From Mycobacterium sp. UM_CSW (lineage in GTDB: Bacteria > Actinomycetota > Actinomycetes > Mycobacteriales > Mycobacteriaceae): DNA of 64,000 nt. Below, piece by piece: positions 41,957 through 49,989 of the stretch (its first letter is position 1; each line of letters begins with the position of its first letter). Both the position numbers and the translations under genes were made by a program. The notes beneath the pieces are model-generated. The model was given only the letters and a program-made list of their open reading frames with translations, was not told the DNA's origin and searched no databases. The stretch covers positions 1-64,000 of the forward strand of contig NZ_AUWQ01000081.1 of NCBI RefSeq assembly GCF_000455205.1, given 5' to 3'.

Positions 41957-43495
41957 CTACAGAACCGGATTCAGCGGACCGGTGTAGCGCCAGATCATGC
42001 CGGTGCTGTGCAGCTGGTACAGGCTGTTGCCCGACGCGGCGATCGAGACGGAAGCCGCGTTGCCGTCGAGCTGCTGCCAACCGGTGTTAGGCGGGCCGAC
42101 ATATGCCCATATCGCACCGGTGTTGTGAATCTGGAACAGGTTTCCCGAGGCGGCGGCGATCTGCTTGGTTGCCGGATTCTGATCCAGCTGCTGCCAGCCG
42201 GTCATCGGTGTTCCGGTGTAGCGCCAGATCTTTCCCGTGTTGTGCAACTGATACAGGCGGCCCGCGTCGGCCACGATCGACACGGACGCGGAATTCTGGT
42301 CCAGCATTTGCCAGCCGGTTATTGGTGTTCCGGTGTAGCGGAAGATCTTTCCGGTGTTGTGCAGCTGGTAGAGGTTGCCTCCGCTGGCGGCGATCTGCTT
42401 CGTCGCGGTGTTCTGGTCCAGCATTTGCCAGCCGGTTATCGGTGTTCCGGTGTAGCGGAAGATCTTTCCGGTGTCGTGCAGCTGGTTGAGGTTGGACCCG
42501 TCGGCCACGATTGACACGGTGGCGGGGTTTTGGTCCAGCAGTTGCCAGCCGGTTATTGGTGTTCCGGTGTAGCGGAAGATCTTTCCGGTGTTGTGCAGCT
42601 GGTAGAGGTTGCCGCCGCTGGCGGCGATCATCTTGGTGTCGGGATTCTGGTCTAGCATTTCCCAGCCGGTGATCGGTGTTCCGATGTAGCGAAAGATCTT
42701 TCCGGTGTCGTGCAACTGGTAGAGATCCGCGCCGTCAGCCACGATGGCTATGGTCGCCGGATTGTGGTCGAGCTGCAGCCAATCCGGCCAGTGGGCGACG
42801 GAGACGGTTGTCGGGGTGCGCAACCACGCCTCATAGGTGATTGCCCGCATGGATGGTTCGTCGATGATGCCGATCGAGTCCCAGGTGAACAGCGCGTAGC
42901 CGACCCTCGTGCCGTCCACCCCACTGGGCACCGAGACTTGAAGCTGCTCGGCTAGCCAACTCATCGTGCCGTAGCCGCACAAACTGACGCAGTGGTTTTC
43001 GTTCTTGTCGACGTTGTAGCTCGTCGCAAACCAACCGCTCTTCCCGTCGTTGGCGCGCCAGGTGTTGAGCAGCTGCTCTCCGGCGACGCCGATCTTCACC
43101 GGGCCTTGTGAAATCGCGTTCTGCAAGGTGTCGGAGTTGCTCCAGTCGACCGAGACGTACTTTCCGTCGTCGTAGGTCGCGGACGGGCCGGAGAACCCGT
43201 CGGACTGCATGAAGTCCAACACCTCGACCAGTGTTGCGCCCTCGAGAACCCCGTGCCGGGTGGCCCATGCGATGACATCGGCTTCGCTGATGAAGATTTC
43301 GGGGTTGTTGCACGACTTGGCGAAGGCTTCTTCGGCGGTGACGCAGTCGCCGTGGACGTCGTTGCCCCAGATGGACAATTGCGACGGCACGACGATGCTG
43401 TTCGGCGGTGTCAGCGCCGTCGCCACGTGAGGCGTCGCGGCTGCCAGGGCATGCCGTGGTGACGGAATTGCACCAAACTTCGGATCTGTGGTCAT
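41957..43495 (-). CDS. Papain-like domain fused to seven tectonin-type beta-propeller repeats
   Basis: 512 aa from ATG 43495. Residues ~1-235 hold a Cys51 (GNDVHGDCVTAEEAF), a His168 (NENHCVSLCGYG) and a WDSIG (W205, D206) in the order expected of a papain-like cysteine peptidase. Residues ~237-512 are seven 39-residue repeats of the form LYQLHNTGKIFRYTGTPIT-GWQMLDQN, each with conserved Trp and Leu-Tyr-Gln-Leu-His, matching tectonin/lectin-type beta-propeller blades. There is no signal peptide. A role in binding sugars or cell-surface material is possible. Repeat types alternate, see the repeat entry. Not a family I can name with certainty. Confidence 0.8.
   Translation of the reverse strand: MTTDPKFGAIPSPRHALAAATPHVATALTPPNSIVVPSQLSIWGNDVHGDCVTAEEAFAKSCNNPEIFISEADVIAWATRHGVLEGATLVEVLDFMQSDGFSGPSATYDDGKYVSVDWSNSDTLQNAISQGPVKIGVAGEQLLNTWRANDGKSGWFATSYNVDKNENHCVSLCGYGTMSWLAEQLQVSVPSGVDGTRVGYALFTWDSIGIIDEPSMRAITYEAWLRTPTTVSVAHWPDWLQLDHNPATIAIVADGADLYQLHDTGKIFRYIGTPITGWEMLDQNPDTKMIAASGGNLYQLHNTGKIFRYTGTPITGWQLLDQNPATVSIVADGSNLNQLHDTGKIFRYTGTPITGWQMLDQNTATKQIAASGGNLYQLHNTGKIFRYTGTPITGWQMLDQNSASVSIVADAGRLYQLHNTGKIWRYTGTPMTGWQQLDQNPATKQIAAASGNLFQIHNTGAIWAYVGPPNTGWQQLDGNAASVSIAASGNSLYQLHSTGMIWRYTGPLNPVL
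41960..42787 (-). repeat. Seven tandem 117-bp coding repeats (tectonin blades)
   Basis: Each unit encodes 39 residues. Units alternate between an IVADG-type and an IAASGG-type strand (odd copies read SIVADG or AIVADG, even copies IAASGG), which suggests growth by duplication of a two-unit block. The inner units are nearly identical in DNA, for example the recurring GGTGTTCCGGTGTAGCG and AAGATCTTTCCGGTGT blocks on the forward strand. Such identity invites copy-number change. Confidence 0.85.
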
Positions 43496-43775
43496 TGGTC
43501 GCTCCTCGGACCTGGTTGGGTATTGCTCTCCTGGCTGGATTCGGGAGGTCGCTTTGCCCGTAGGACCACCCACTCACAGATGGTGTCCAACGCGATCCGG
43601 TCTTGGCGTGCGTAGTGGGCTACTCCAATGCTTCTTCGGGGTGCTACTCGAATTCATCTTGAACTCGGTCGTTCGTCTTTTCGGCTAGGTCGGCGAGGAA
43701 AACCACCCCGCCCCACTCCCTCCCAACCGCCTGGTTGACAATCGACGCAGACCCCAAGTCAAAGGAGACACCACC

Positions 43776-44930
43776 ATGGCTGAAGCCGTCATCGTCGAGG
43801 CCGTCCGATCCCCGCTCGGGAAGCGCAACGGCGGGCTGTCCGGCGTGCACTCGGCCGACCTGTCCGCGCAGGTCCTCAATGGGTTGGTCGACAAGGCCGG
43901 CATCGACCCCGGGCTCGTCGACGACGTCATCTGGGGCTGCGTCAGCCAGGCCGGCGAACAGGCCATCGACATCGCCCGCACCGCGGTGCTGGCGGCCGGC
44001 TGGCCCGAGACCGTCCCTGGCGTGACCGTCGACCGCCAATGCGGGTCGAGCCAGCAGTCCATCCATTTCGCCGCGGCCGGCGTGGTGGCCGGGCACTACG
44101 ACGTCGTCGTCGCCGGCGGTGTCGAGTCGATGTCGCGCACTCCGATGGGGTCGTCGCTCGCCAACGGCGGCAACCCGTACCCGCAGGCCTTCAAGGACCG
44201 CTACCACCGCACGCCGAATCAGGGCATCGGCGCGGAGATGATCGCCGAGCAGTGGGGCTTCGACCGGCTCGCGCTCGACGAGTTCTCCCTGGGATCGCAC
44301 GAAAAGGCTGCCGCCGCACAGGATTCCGGCGCGTTCGACGACCAGATCGTGGGCATCAACGTGGCCGACGGCCACGAAAAATCAACAGTCTTGAAGGACG
44401 AGGGCATCCGCCGCGGCACCCCGATGGAAAAGATGGCGTCGCTGAAGCCCGCGTTCAAGGAGGACGGCGTGATCCACGCCGGCAACTCCTCGCAGATCAC
44501 CGACGGCTCGGCCGCGATCCTGTTCATGTCCGCCGAGAAGGCCAAGGAACTGGGCCTCACCCCGATCGCCAAGGTGCACACCGCCGTACTGGCCGGCGCC
44601 GACCCGGTGATCATGCTGACCGCGCCCATCCCGGCGACCCAGAAGGCGCTGAAGAAATCCGGGCTCTCGATCGGCGACATCGGGGCCTATGAGGTCAACG
44701 AGGCGTTCGCGCCCGTCCCGCTGGCGTGGCTAAGGGACATCGGGGCCGACGAAAAGAAGCTCAACCCCAACGGCGGTGCCATCGCGCTGGGCCACCCGCT
44801 CGGCGGCTCGGGGGCGCGACTGATGACCACGCTGCTGTACCACATGCGCGACAAGGGAATTCGCTACGGACTGCAGACGATGTGTGAGGGCGGCGGTCAG
44901 GCCAACGCCACGATCGTGGAACTGCTGTGA
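43776..44930 (+). CDS. Acetyl-CoA acetyltransferase (thiolase)
   Basis: 384 aa, full-length thiolase. Nucleophile Cys89 in VDRQCGSSQQ, His340 in NPNGGAIALGHPLGGSGAR and the acid/base Cys370 in TMCEGGGQA are all present. It cleaves or forms 3-ketoacyl-CoA. ATG 43776 has an AAAGGAGA ribosome site. The start of the enoyl-CoA hydratase overlaps its stop (GTGA). As remembered, the equivalent Mtb place holds short fragments (Rv1135A, Rv1136), so the pair may be intact here and decayed there. It may feed on products of the cluster upstream. Confidence 0.93.
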   Translation: MAEAVIVEAVRSPLGKRNGGLSGVHSADLSAQVLNGLVDKAGIDPGLVDDVIWGCVSQAGEQAIDIARTAVLAAGWPETVPGVTVDRQCGSSQQSIHFAAAGVVAGHYDVVVAGGVESMSRTPMGSSLANGGNPYPQAFKDRYHRTPNQGIGAEMIAEQWGFDRLALDEFSLGSHEKAAAAQDSGAFDDQIVGINVADGHEKSTVLKDEGIRRGTPMEKMASLKPAFKEDGVIHAGNSSQITDGSAAILFMSAEKAKELGLTPIAKVHTAVLAGADPVIMLTAPIPATQKALKKSGLSIGDIGAYEVNEAFAPVPLAWLRDIGADEKKLNPNGGAIALGHPLGGSGARLMTTLLYHMRDKGIRYGLQTMCEGGGQANATIVELL

Positions 44931-45730
44931 CCGAAGCTGGCAACGGCCAGCCGGGAGCCCTCGTCGAGCACCGCGGCAACGTGATGGTCATAACCATCAA
45001 CCGGCCGGAGGCCCGCAACGCGGTCAACGCGGCCGTCAGCATCGGCGTCGGGGATGCGCTGGAGCAGGCGCAACACGACCTCGACGTGCGGGCGGTGGTG
45101 ATCACCGGCGCCGGGGACAAGTCGTTCTGCGCCGGCGCGGACCTCAAGGCGATCTCGCGTCGGGAGAACCTGTATCACCCCGAGCACGGCGAGTGGGGCT
45201 TCGCGGGTTACGTGCACCACTTCATCGACAAGCCGACGATCGCCGCGGTCAACGGCACCGCACTGGGCGGCGGCACCGAACTCGCGCTGGCCAGCGACCT
45301 GGTGGTCGCCGACGAGCGCGCCACGTTCGGGCTGCCGGAGGTGAAGCGGGGGCTGATCGCGGCCGCCGGCGGCGTCTTCCGGATCATGGACCAGCTGCCC
45401 CGCAAGGTGGCCATGGAATTGCTGTTCACCGGCGAGCCGATCACCGCGTCCGACGCCCTGGAATGGGGGCTGATCAACCAGGTGGTCAGCGAGGGTTCGG
45501 TGCTGGACGCCGCGCTGGCCCTGGCGGCGCGGGTGACCGCCAACGCGCCGCTGTCGGTGCAGGCCAGCAAGCGCATCGCCTACGGCGTCGACGACGGCGT
45601 CATCGTCGGCGACGAACCCGGTTGGGAGCGCACCATGCGCGAGATGCGGACCCTGATCCGATCCGAGGACGCCAAGGAAGGACCCTTGGCGTTCGCCGAG
45701 AAGCGGGAACCCGTCTGGAAGGCCCGCTAG
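44927..45730 (+). CDS. Enoyl-CoA hydratase/isomerase
   Basis: 267 aa from GTG 44927. Crotonase motifs: NRPEARNAVNAAVS, the first oxyanion-hole segment CAGADLKAISR, the second in AAVNGTALGGGTELALASDLVVAD, and FGLPEVKRGLIAAAGG with the acidic catalytic position. It hydrates 2-enoyl-CoA in beta-oxidation. It is translationally coupled to the thiolase, giving a two-gene operon for the last steps of a beta-oxidation round. Confidence 0.92.
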   Translation: MTEAGNGQPGALVEHRGNVMVITINRPEARNAVNAAVSIGVGDALEQAQHDLDVRAVVITGAGDKSFCAGADLKAISRRENLYHPEHGEWGFAGYVHHFIDKPTIAAVNGTALGGGTELALASDLVVADERATFGLPEVKRGLIAAAGGVFRIMDQLPRKVAMELLFTGEPITASDALEWGLINQVVSEGSVLDAALALAARVTANAPLSVQASKRIAYGVDDGVIVGDEPGWERTMREMRTLIRSEDAKEGPLAFAEKREPVWKAR

Positions 45731-45781
45731 CCCGGTGACGATGCACGCCGGAACGGCGGGCTGAGGAGGCGGGCAATCGAG

Positions 45782-46798
45782 CTAGCGCGCGAGCGTGTTC
45801 ACCGCGCGGTCGAACACGCCCGGTAGCAGCGTGCACGCCGGGACGATGGCGCGGCGGGCCACGCGCGGCGCGCTACCCAGCACCAGCGCCCGGGTGAGCA
45901 GCCGGTAGTTGCGGGTGACCCGGTGCCATGCGGCCTCGTACGACGACGGGGCGTCGTTGGCGATGGCGTCGACCGCCGCGGCCGCCTGCTTGACCGCGAG
46001 GCTGATGCCCTCGCCGGTCAGGGCGTCCTCGTAGCCGGCCGCGTCTCCCACCAGCAGCACCCGGCCCGCGACGCGGCGGGAGACCACCTGGCGCAGCGGG
46101 CCGCAGCCGCGGGGGTGCCCGCGCTCCGCGCCCTGCAGGTGGCGGGCCAGCCAGGGGAACCAAGCCAGGTCGGGTCGCCCGCCGGAGAGGATCGCCACGC
46201 CGACCAGGTCCGGCTCCACCGGGGTCACGTAGGCCTCACCCCAGCGGGACCAGTGCACCTCCACGAACTCCGACCACGCCGGCACCTTGAAGTGCCACCG
46301 CACGCCGTGGCGCCGGGGCGTTCCGGCCTTGGCCTGGATTCCGACGGCGCGGCGCACCGGCGAGTGCAGCCCGTCGGCCGCCACCAACCATTTCGCGCGC
46401 ACCCCCGCGGCGGTCACGCCGTGCGCGTCCTGCTGGACGCTGGTCACGCGGGCCCGGATCCACTCGGTGTCTTCCTCTTTGGCGCGCGCCGCCAGCGCCG
46501 CGTGCAGCGTCGTGCGTCGCACGCCCCGGCCCGGCCCGCTGCGGAACCGCGCCTCCGCCCGGCGTTGTTCGTTCACGTAGGCGATCCCGCGGAAGGCCAT
46601 CCCGGCCGGATCGACGCCGAGCGAGGTCAGCTCGGCCAGACCGCCGGGCATCAGGCCCTCGCCGCAGGCCTTGTCGATCGGGCCCTCGCGGGACTCGGCC
46701 ACGATCACCGAAAGCCCTTGGCGGCGAGCGTGTAACGCCGTGGCGAGGCCGCCTGGGCCGCCGCCGACGATCAGCAGGTCGGAGTCGTAGGCGCTCAT
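45782..46798 (-). CDS. FAD-dependent oxidoreductase (geranylgeranyl-reductase-like; Rv1138c-like)
   Basis: 338 aa from ATG 46798. The FAD fold is DLLIVGGGPGGLATALHARRQG followed by KACGEGLMPGGLAELTSLGVDPAG, a hallmark of the geranylgeranyl-reductase/hydroxylase branch, and the second FAD motif is GRVLLVGDAAGYEDALTGEGISLAVKQA. Its start overlaps the stop of the methyltransferase-like gene (ATGA). With a type III PKS in the same operon it probably hydroxylates or reduces the polyketide product, like SrsC in Streptomyces (inference). Confidence 0.88.
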   Translation of the reverse strand: MSAYDSDLLIVGGGPGGLATALHARRQGLSVIVAESREGPIDKACGEGLMPGGLAELTSLGVDPAGMAFRGIAYVNEQRRAEARFRSGPGRGVRRTTLHAALAARAKEEDTEWIRARVTSVQQDAHGVTAAGVRAKWLVAADGLHSPVRRAVGIQAKAGTPRRHGVRWHFKVPAWSEFVEVHWSRWGEAYVTPVEPDLVGVAILSGGRPDLAWFPWLARHLQGAERGHPRGCGPLRQVVSRRVAGRVLLVGDAAGYEDALTGEGISLAVKQAAAAVDAIANDAPSSYEAAWHRVTRNYRLLTRALVLGSAPRVARRAIVPACTLLPGVFDRAVNTLAR

Positions 46799-47295
46799 GC
46801 GTATCCCAGGGCCGAGTTCTCCACCCGCAGCCGCACGCGCAGCAACAGCGCGTTGGCCAGCGTGAAGATGATCGCCGTCAGCCACGCGGTGTGCACCAAG
46901 GGCAGCGCGAACCCCTCGGCCACCACGGCGACATAGTTCGGGTGGTGCAGCCAGCGGTAGGGGCCCCGGACCACCAGCGGCGCGTAGGGCAACACGATCA
47001 CCCGGGTGTTCCACCTCCGGCCCAGCGTCCGGATGCACCACCAGCGCAGCCCCTGGCTGGCCGCCAGCACGACCACCATCGGCCAGCCCAGCCAGGGGAT
47101 GAACGGGCGGTGCAGCGCCCAGGGTTCGATGAGGCAACCGAACAGCAGCGCGGTGTGCAGCGCGACCATCACCGGGTAGTGGTTCTGGCCAAACTCCTTG
47201 CCGCCCTGGGCAAAAGACCATCGCGCGTTCCGTTGGGCGACCACCAGCTCGGCGAGCCGTTCGACGCCCACCGCGAGAATCAGCAAGTAATACAT
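46795..47295 (-). CDS. Isoprenylcysteine-carboxyl-methyltransferase-like membrane protein (Rv1139c-like)
   Basis: 166 aa with about four membrane segments and the ICMT/PEMT core: LGRRWNTRVIVLPYAPLVVRGPYRWLHHPNYVAVVAEGFALPLV, in which RGPYRWLHHPNY is the SAM-binding signature. In type III PKS operons the homologous proteins (BpsB, SrsB) methylate alkylpyrones or alkylresorcinols rather than prenyl-cysteine. It lies between the PKS (14 bp) and the FAD enzyme (ATGA overlap), so an O-methyltransferase role is the best guess. Confidence 0.88.
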   Translation of the reverse strand: MYYLLILAVGVERLAELVVAQRNARWSFAQGGKEFGQNHYPVMVALHTALLFGCLIEPWALHRPFIPWLGWPMVVVLAASQGLRWWCIRTLGRRWNTRVIVLPYAPLVVRGPYRWLHHPNYVAVVAEGFALPLVHTAWLTAIIFTLANALLLRVRLRVENSALGYA

Positions 47296-47309
47296 AGCTG
47301 TATCGCGCC

Positions 47310-48413
47310 CTACCAGCTCAGCAGGACGAGTTCGGCGGAAAAGCCCGGTCCCATCGCGATCATCAGCCCGATGGAGCCCGGCGACGGTGGGTCGGCCATG
47401 GTGGCGTGCAGTATATCAAGCACCGAGACCGACGAAAGGTTTCCGTTGTTGCGCAACGAGTTTCTGGTGTGCGCGAACGCATCCGGGGGCAACTCCAACA
47501 CGTCTTGGACCGCGTCGATCACCTTCGGACCGGCGGCGTGCAACAGCCACGTCGACACGTCGGTTGTGCTCAGCCCGTGGTCGGCGAGGAAGTCGCGGAT
47601 GTCGTCGCCCAGGTACTTCTCGACGATGGTCGCAATCTCCACGGACAGCACGATCTGAAACCCGCTGCTGCCGATGTTCCAGCCCAACACGTCCTCGGTG
47701 TCCGGGTAGGTCCGGCTGCGGGTGGCCAGCAGCTTGGGCCCGGCCCCCGATCTGGACGCGCGGTCGGCGCCCACGGCGACGACGACGCCGGCACCATCGC
47801 CAAACAGGCTGGAAGCCACCAGATTTGGGAGCGAATGGTCCTGGCGCTGCACGGTCAGCGAGCAGAGCTCGACCGCCAGCAGCACCGCCACGTCAGTGGG
47901 GAATGCGCGCAGGTAGTCGTGCACCCGGGCCATGCCGGCCGCGCCGGCGACGCAACCCAGGCCGAACAGCGGAACCCGCTTGACGTCCTGCCGAAATCCG
48001 AGTCGTGTGGCCAGCCGCGCCTCCAGCGACGGGACCGCTAACCCGGTCACCGTGGTCGAAAAGATGGCGTCGACCTCCGACGGCTTGACATTGGCCTGGT
48101 CAAGCGCGGTGAGCATCGCCTCCTCGGCCAGGTCGAGCGCTATTTCGATGTAGGCATCGTTGGCCTCGGTGAAGCCGCTCAGCTCTCCGTATCGCGACAG
48201 TGGTAGGGCGATGTTTCGGAACTCAACGCCGCTGCTCCGGGCGAACTTCCGAAATTCCGGACCCGCGAACTCGGTCAACGCGCCGATGGTCTCATCCTGC
48301 GTGTATCGATTGGGTGGGAACTTTACTGAAACTCCTGCGACGGACGGAACCGCCTCGGCTGTGAGCGTCCTCGATCTTGGCCGAACCGAATTACCCCCGA
48401 TTATCTCCTCCAT
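47310..48413 (-). CDS. Type III polyketide synthase (chalcone-synthase family, Pks10/Pks11-like)
   Basis: About 367 aa from ATG 48413 (TTG 48449 or GTG 48425 are alternatives). The catalytic triad is visible: Cys154 in VPLFGLGCVAGAAG, His292 in WLLHAAGPKVID and Asn325 in RNNGNLSS, and the C-terminal GLMIAMGPGFSAELVLL is the family GFGPG loop. The His motif is HAAGPK instead of the usual HPGGPK. Substrates are probably long-chain acyl-CoA starters and malonyl-CoA, giving alkylpyrones or alkylresorcinols. First gene of the PKS-methyltransferase-FAD operon. Confidence 0.9.
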   Translation of the reverse strand: MEEIIGGNSVRPRSRTLTAEAVPSVAGVSVKFPPNRYTQDETIGALTEFAGPEFRKFARSSGVEFRNIALPLSRYGELSGFTEANDAYIEIALDLAEEAMLTALDQANVKPSEVDAIFSTTVTGLAVPSLEARLATRLGFRQDVKRVPLFGLGCVAGAAGMARVHDYLRAFPTDVAVLLAVELCSLTVQRQDHSLPNLVASSLFGDGAGVVVAVGADRASRSGAGPKLLATRSRTYPDTEDVLGWNIGSSGFQIVLSVEIATIVEKYLGDDIRDFLADHGLSTTDVSTWLLHAAGPKVIDAVQDVLELPPDAFAHTRNSLRNNGNLSSVSVLDILHATMADPPSPGSIGLMIAMGPGFSAELVLLSW

Positions 48414-48840
48414 GTAGGGGGTCACGTTACCGCCGTCCGACAGGTTCAATGTGCGCTACGCCACAGCGTTGGGAATGCGAATTCCGGGCAGGCTGATGCG
48501 GCCCGCGCCGACAGCGCCGATGGCACCGGCATTCAACGAGACCCCAAAAAGCCTGGCCCGCAACGATTCTTCAATGCCGCATAACGGAGAGGACGTCGCG
48601 CTTGTTTCGCTGCGAGAGGCCATCGGAATCATCGTTGCCCGCGTTGTGTATTTCCCGATTTGATGCACACGAGTTCAATATGCTGCGTTTTAGCCTTTTG
48701 CACTCGAGTTGAATAAGCACGCCTTACGCGGCCCACGTTGCCGATGCCGGTATTGGTAATTCCGCGATATAAACCGCTCTAACTTTTCCGGATCAGCGAA
48801 GCGATCGGCATGCGCCCGCATCGTCGGTAGGGTCGGGAGT
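48414..48840. other. Intergenic stretch, two direct repeats, no convincing gene
   Basis: The 427 bp between the divergent PKS and epimerase-like genes are locally AT-richer. Short open frames exist on both strands but none has a ribosome site or coding-like composition. A direct repeat is listed separately. Promoters for both divergent genes should be here. Confidence 0.6.
48664..48715. promoter_or_regulatory. Direct repeat TGCACwCGAGTTsAATA, two copies
   Basis: TGCACACGAGTTCAATA (48664-48680) and TGCACTCGAGTTGAATA (48699-48715) match at 15 of 17 positions and start 35 bp apart. They lie between the type III PKS operon (reverse) and the SDR gene (forward), in non-coding DNA, and look like binding sites for an activator or response regulator. 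Confidence 0.5.
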
Positions 48841-49989
48841 ATGCGGATTCTGGTCACCGGCGCCACCGGTTATGTCGGTTCGCGCCTGGTCACAGCGCTG
48901 CTGGAGGAGGGGCATCAGGTCGTGACCGCCACCCGAAACCCGGAGCGGCTCAAACGATTAGGGTGGTTTGACGACGTGTTACCCGTCACCCTTGACGCGT
49001 CCAATCCAACATCTGTACAGCAAGCGATGGACGCCGCCGGCCCGATCGACGTGCTGTATTACCTGGTGCACGCGATCGGCCAGCCCGGCTTCCGCGACGC
49101 CGACCGGGCCGCGGCCACCAACGTCGCGGTGGCGGCCGGGGACGCCGGCGTGCGGCGCATCGTCTACCTCGGCGGCTTCGTGCCGGCCGACGAGGCCCTG
49201 TCCGAGCACCTGACCAGTAGGGCCGAGGTGGCCGAGGCCCTCACGGTCGAAGGCGGCCCCGAGCTGGTGTGGCTGGGCGCGGCGATGATCATCGGAGCCG
49301 GCTCGACGTCGTTCGAGATGATGCGCTACGTGGGCGACCGGTTCCCGCTCATCCCGATACCGAACTGGATGGACAACCCGATCGACCCGATCTCCATCCG
49401 CGACGTCCTGCACTATCTCGTCGCCGCGGCGGACCCGGAGCGGGTGCCCGCGGGTGCGTACGACATCTCCGGGCCCAGCACGACCTCCTACCGTGAGCTG
49501 CTCAAGACATATGCGCGGATCTCCGGCAGGTGGCACGCCGCCCTCCCGGTCGGCCGGGTCGACACCGGCCTGGCATCGCTGGTCACCGGGGTGGCGCTGC
49601 CGGTGCCCCCGGGACTGGCCGCGGATTTGGTCGAATCGCTGGACCATCCGATGGTCGCGTCCGTCAGCGGCCTGCGCGATCGGGTGCCCGACCCGCCGGG
49701 GGGCCTGCTCGGCGTCGAGGACGCCATCACCCTGGCCTTGGCGGACCGGTCGGGCCGCCGCCCCAGGCCCGTCAACGCCTTGACCGATCCCCACCAGCTG
49801 GCCGACAGCGACCCCGCGTGGGCCGGCGGCGACGCCCTGCGCATCCGCCGCCTGGCCCGCGCGATCACCCCGCGCGTCGCGCGGCCCACGCTGCGGCTGG
49901 TCAACAATGTCCCCGGACCGCTGGCCGGCGCGGTGCGCACCGGCCTCGACATCGTGCTCGCCCTCAACGCGAAAGTACGCCCGGCATGA
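48841..49989 (+). CDS. NAD(P)-dependent atypical SDR (epimerase-like)
   Basis: 382 aa. N-terminal Rossmann fold MRILVTGATGYVGSRLVTALLEEGHQVVTATRNPERL, then VLYYLVHAIG and RIVYLGGFVPADEALSEHLTSRAEVAEAL. It is of the same type as the gene at 50671 on the other strand but lacks the DUF2867 C-terminus of that protein. The C-terminal part (RARIMRRL-like DALRIRRLARAITPRVARP) is not recognised. Its stop overlaps the CPBP gene start (ATGA). Confidence 0.82.
   Translation: MRILVTGATGYVGSRLVTALLEEGHQVVTATRNPERLKRLGWFDDVLPVTLDASNPTSVQQAMDAAGPIDVLYYLVHAIGQPGFRDADRAAATNVAVAAGDAGVRRIVYLGGFVPADEALSEHLTSRAEVAEALTVEGGPELVWLGAAMIIGAGSTSFEMMRYVGDRFPLIPIPNWMDNPIDPISIRDVLHYLVAAADPERVPAGAYDISGPSTTSYRELLKTYARISGRWHAALPVGRVDTGLASLVTGVALPVPPGLAADLVESLDHPMVASVSGLRDRVPDPPGGLLGVEDAITLALADRSGRRPRPVNALTDPHQLADSDPAWAGGDALRIRRLARAITPRVARPTLRLVNNVPGPLAGAVRTGLDIVLALNAKVRPA

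Noticed and set aside
48456-48668. 70-codon reverse frame in the PKS-SDR spacer
   Set aside because: No ribosome site, no family resemblance, and it lies across a region with mixed composition and direct repeats.
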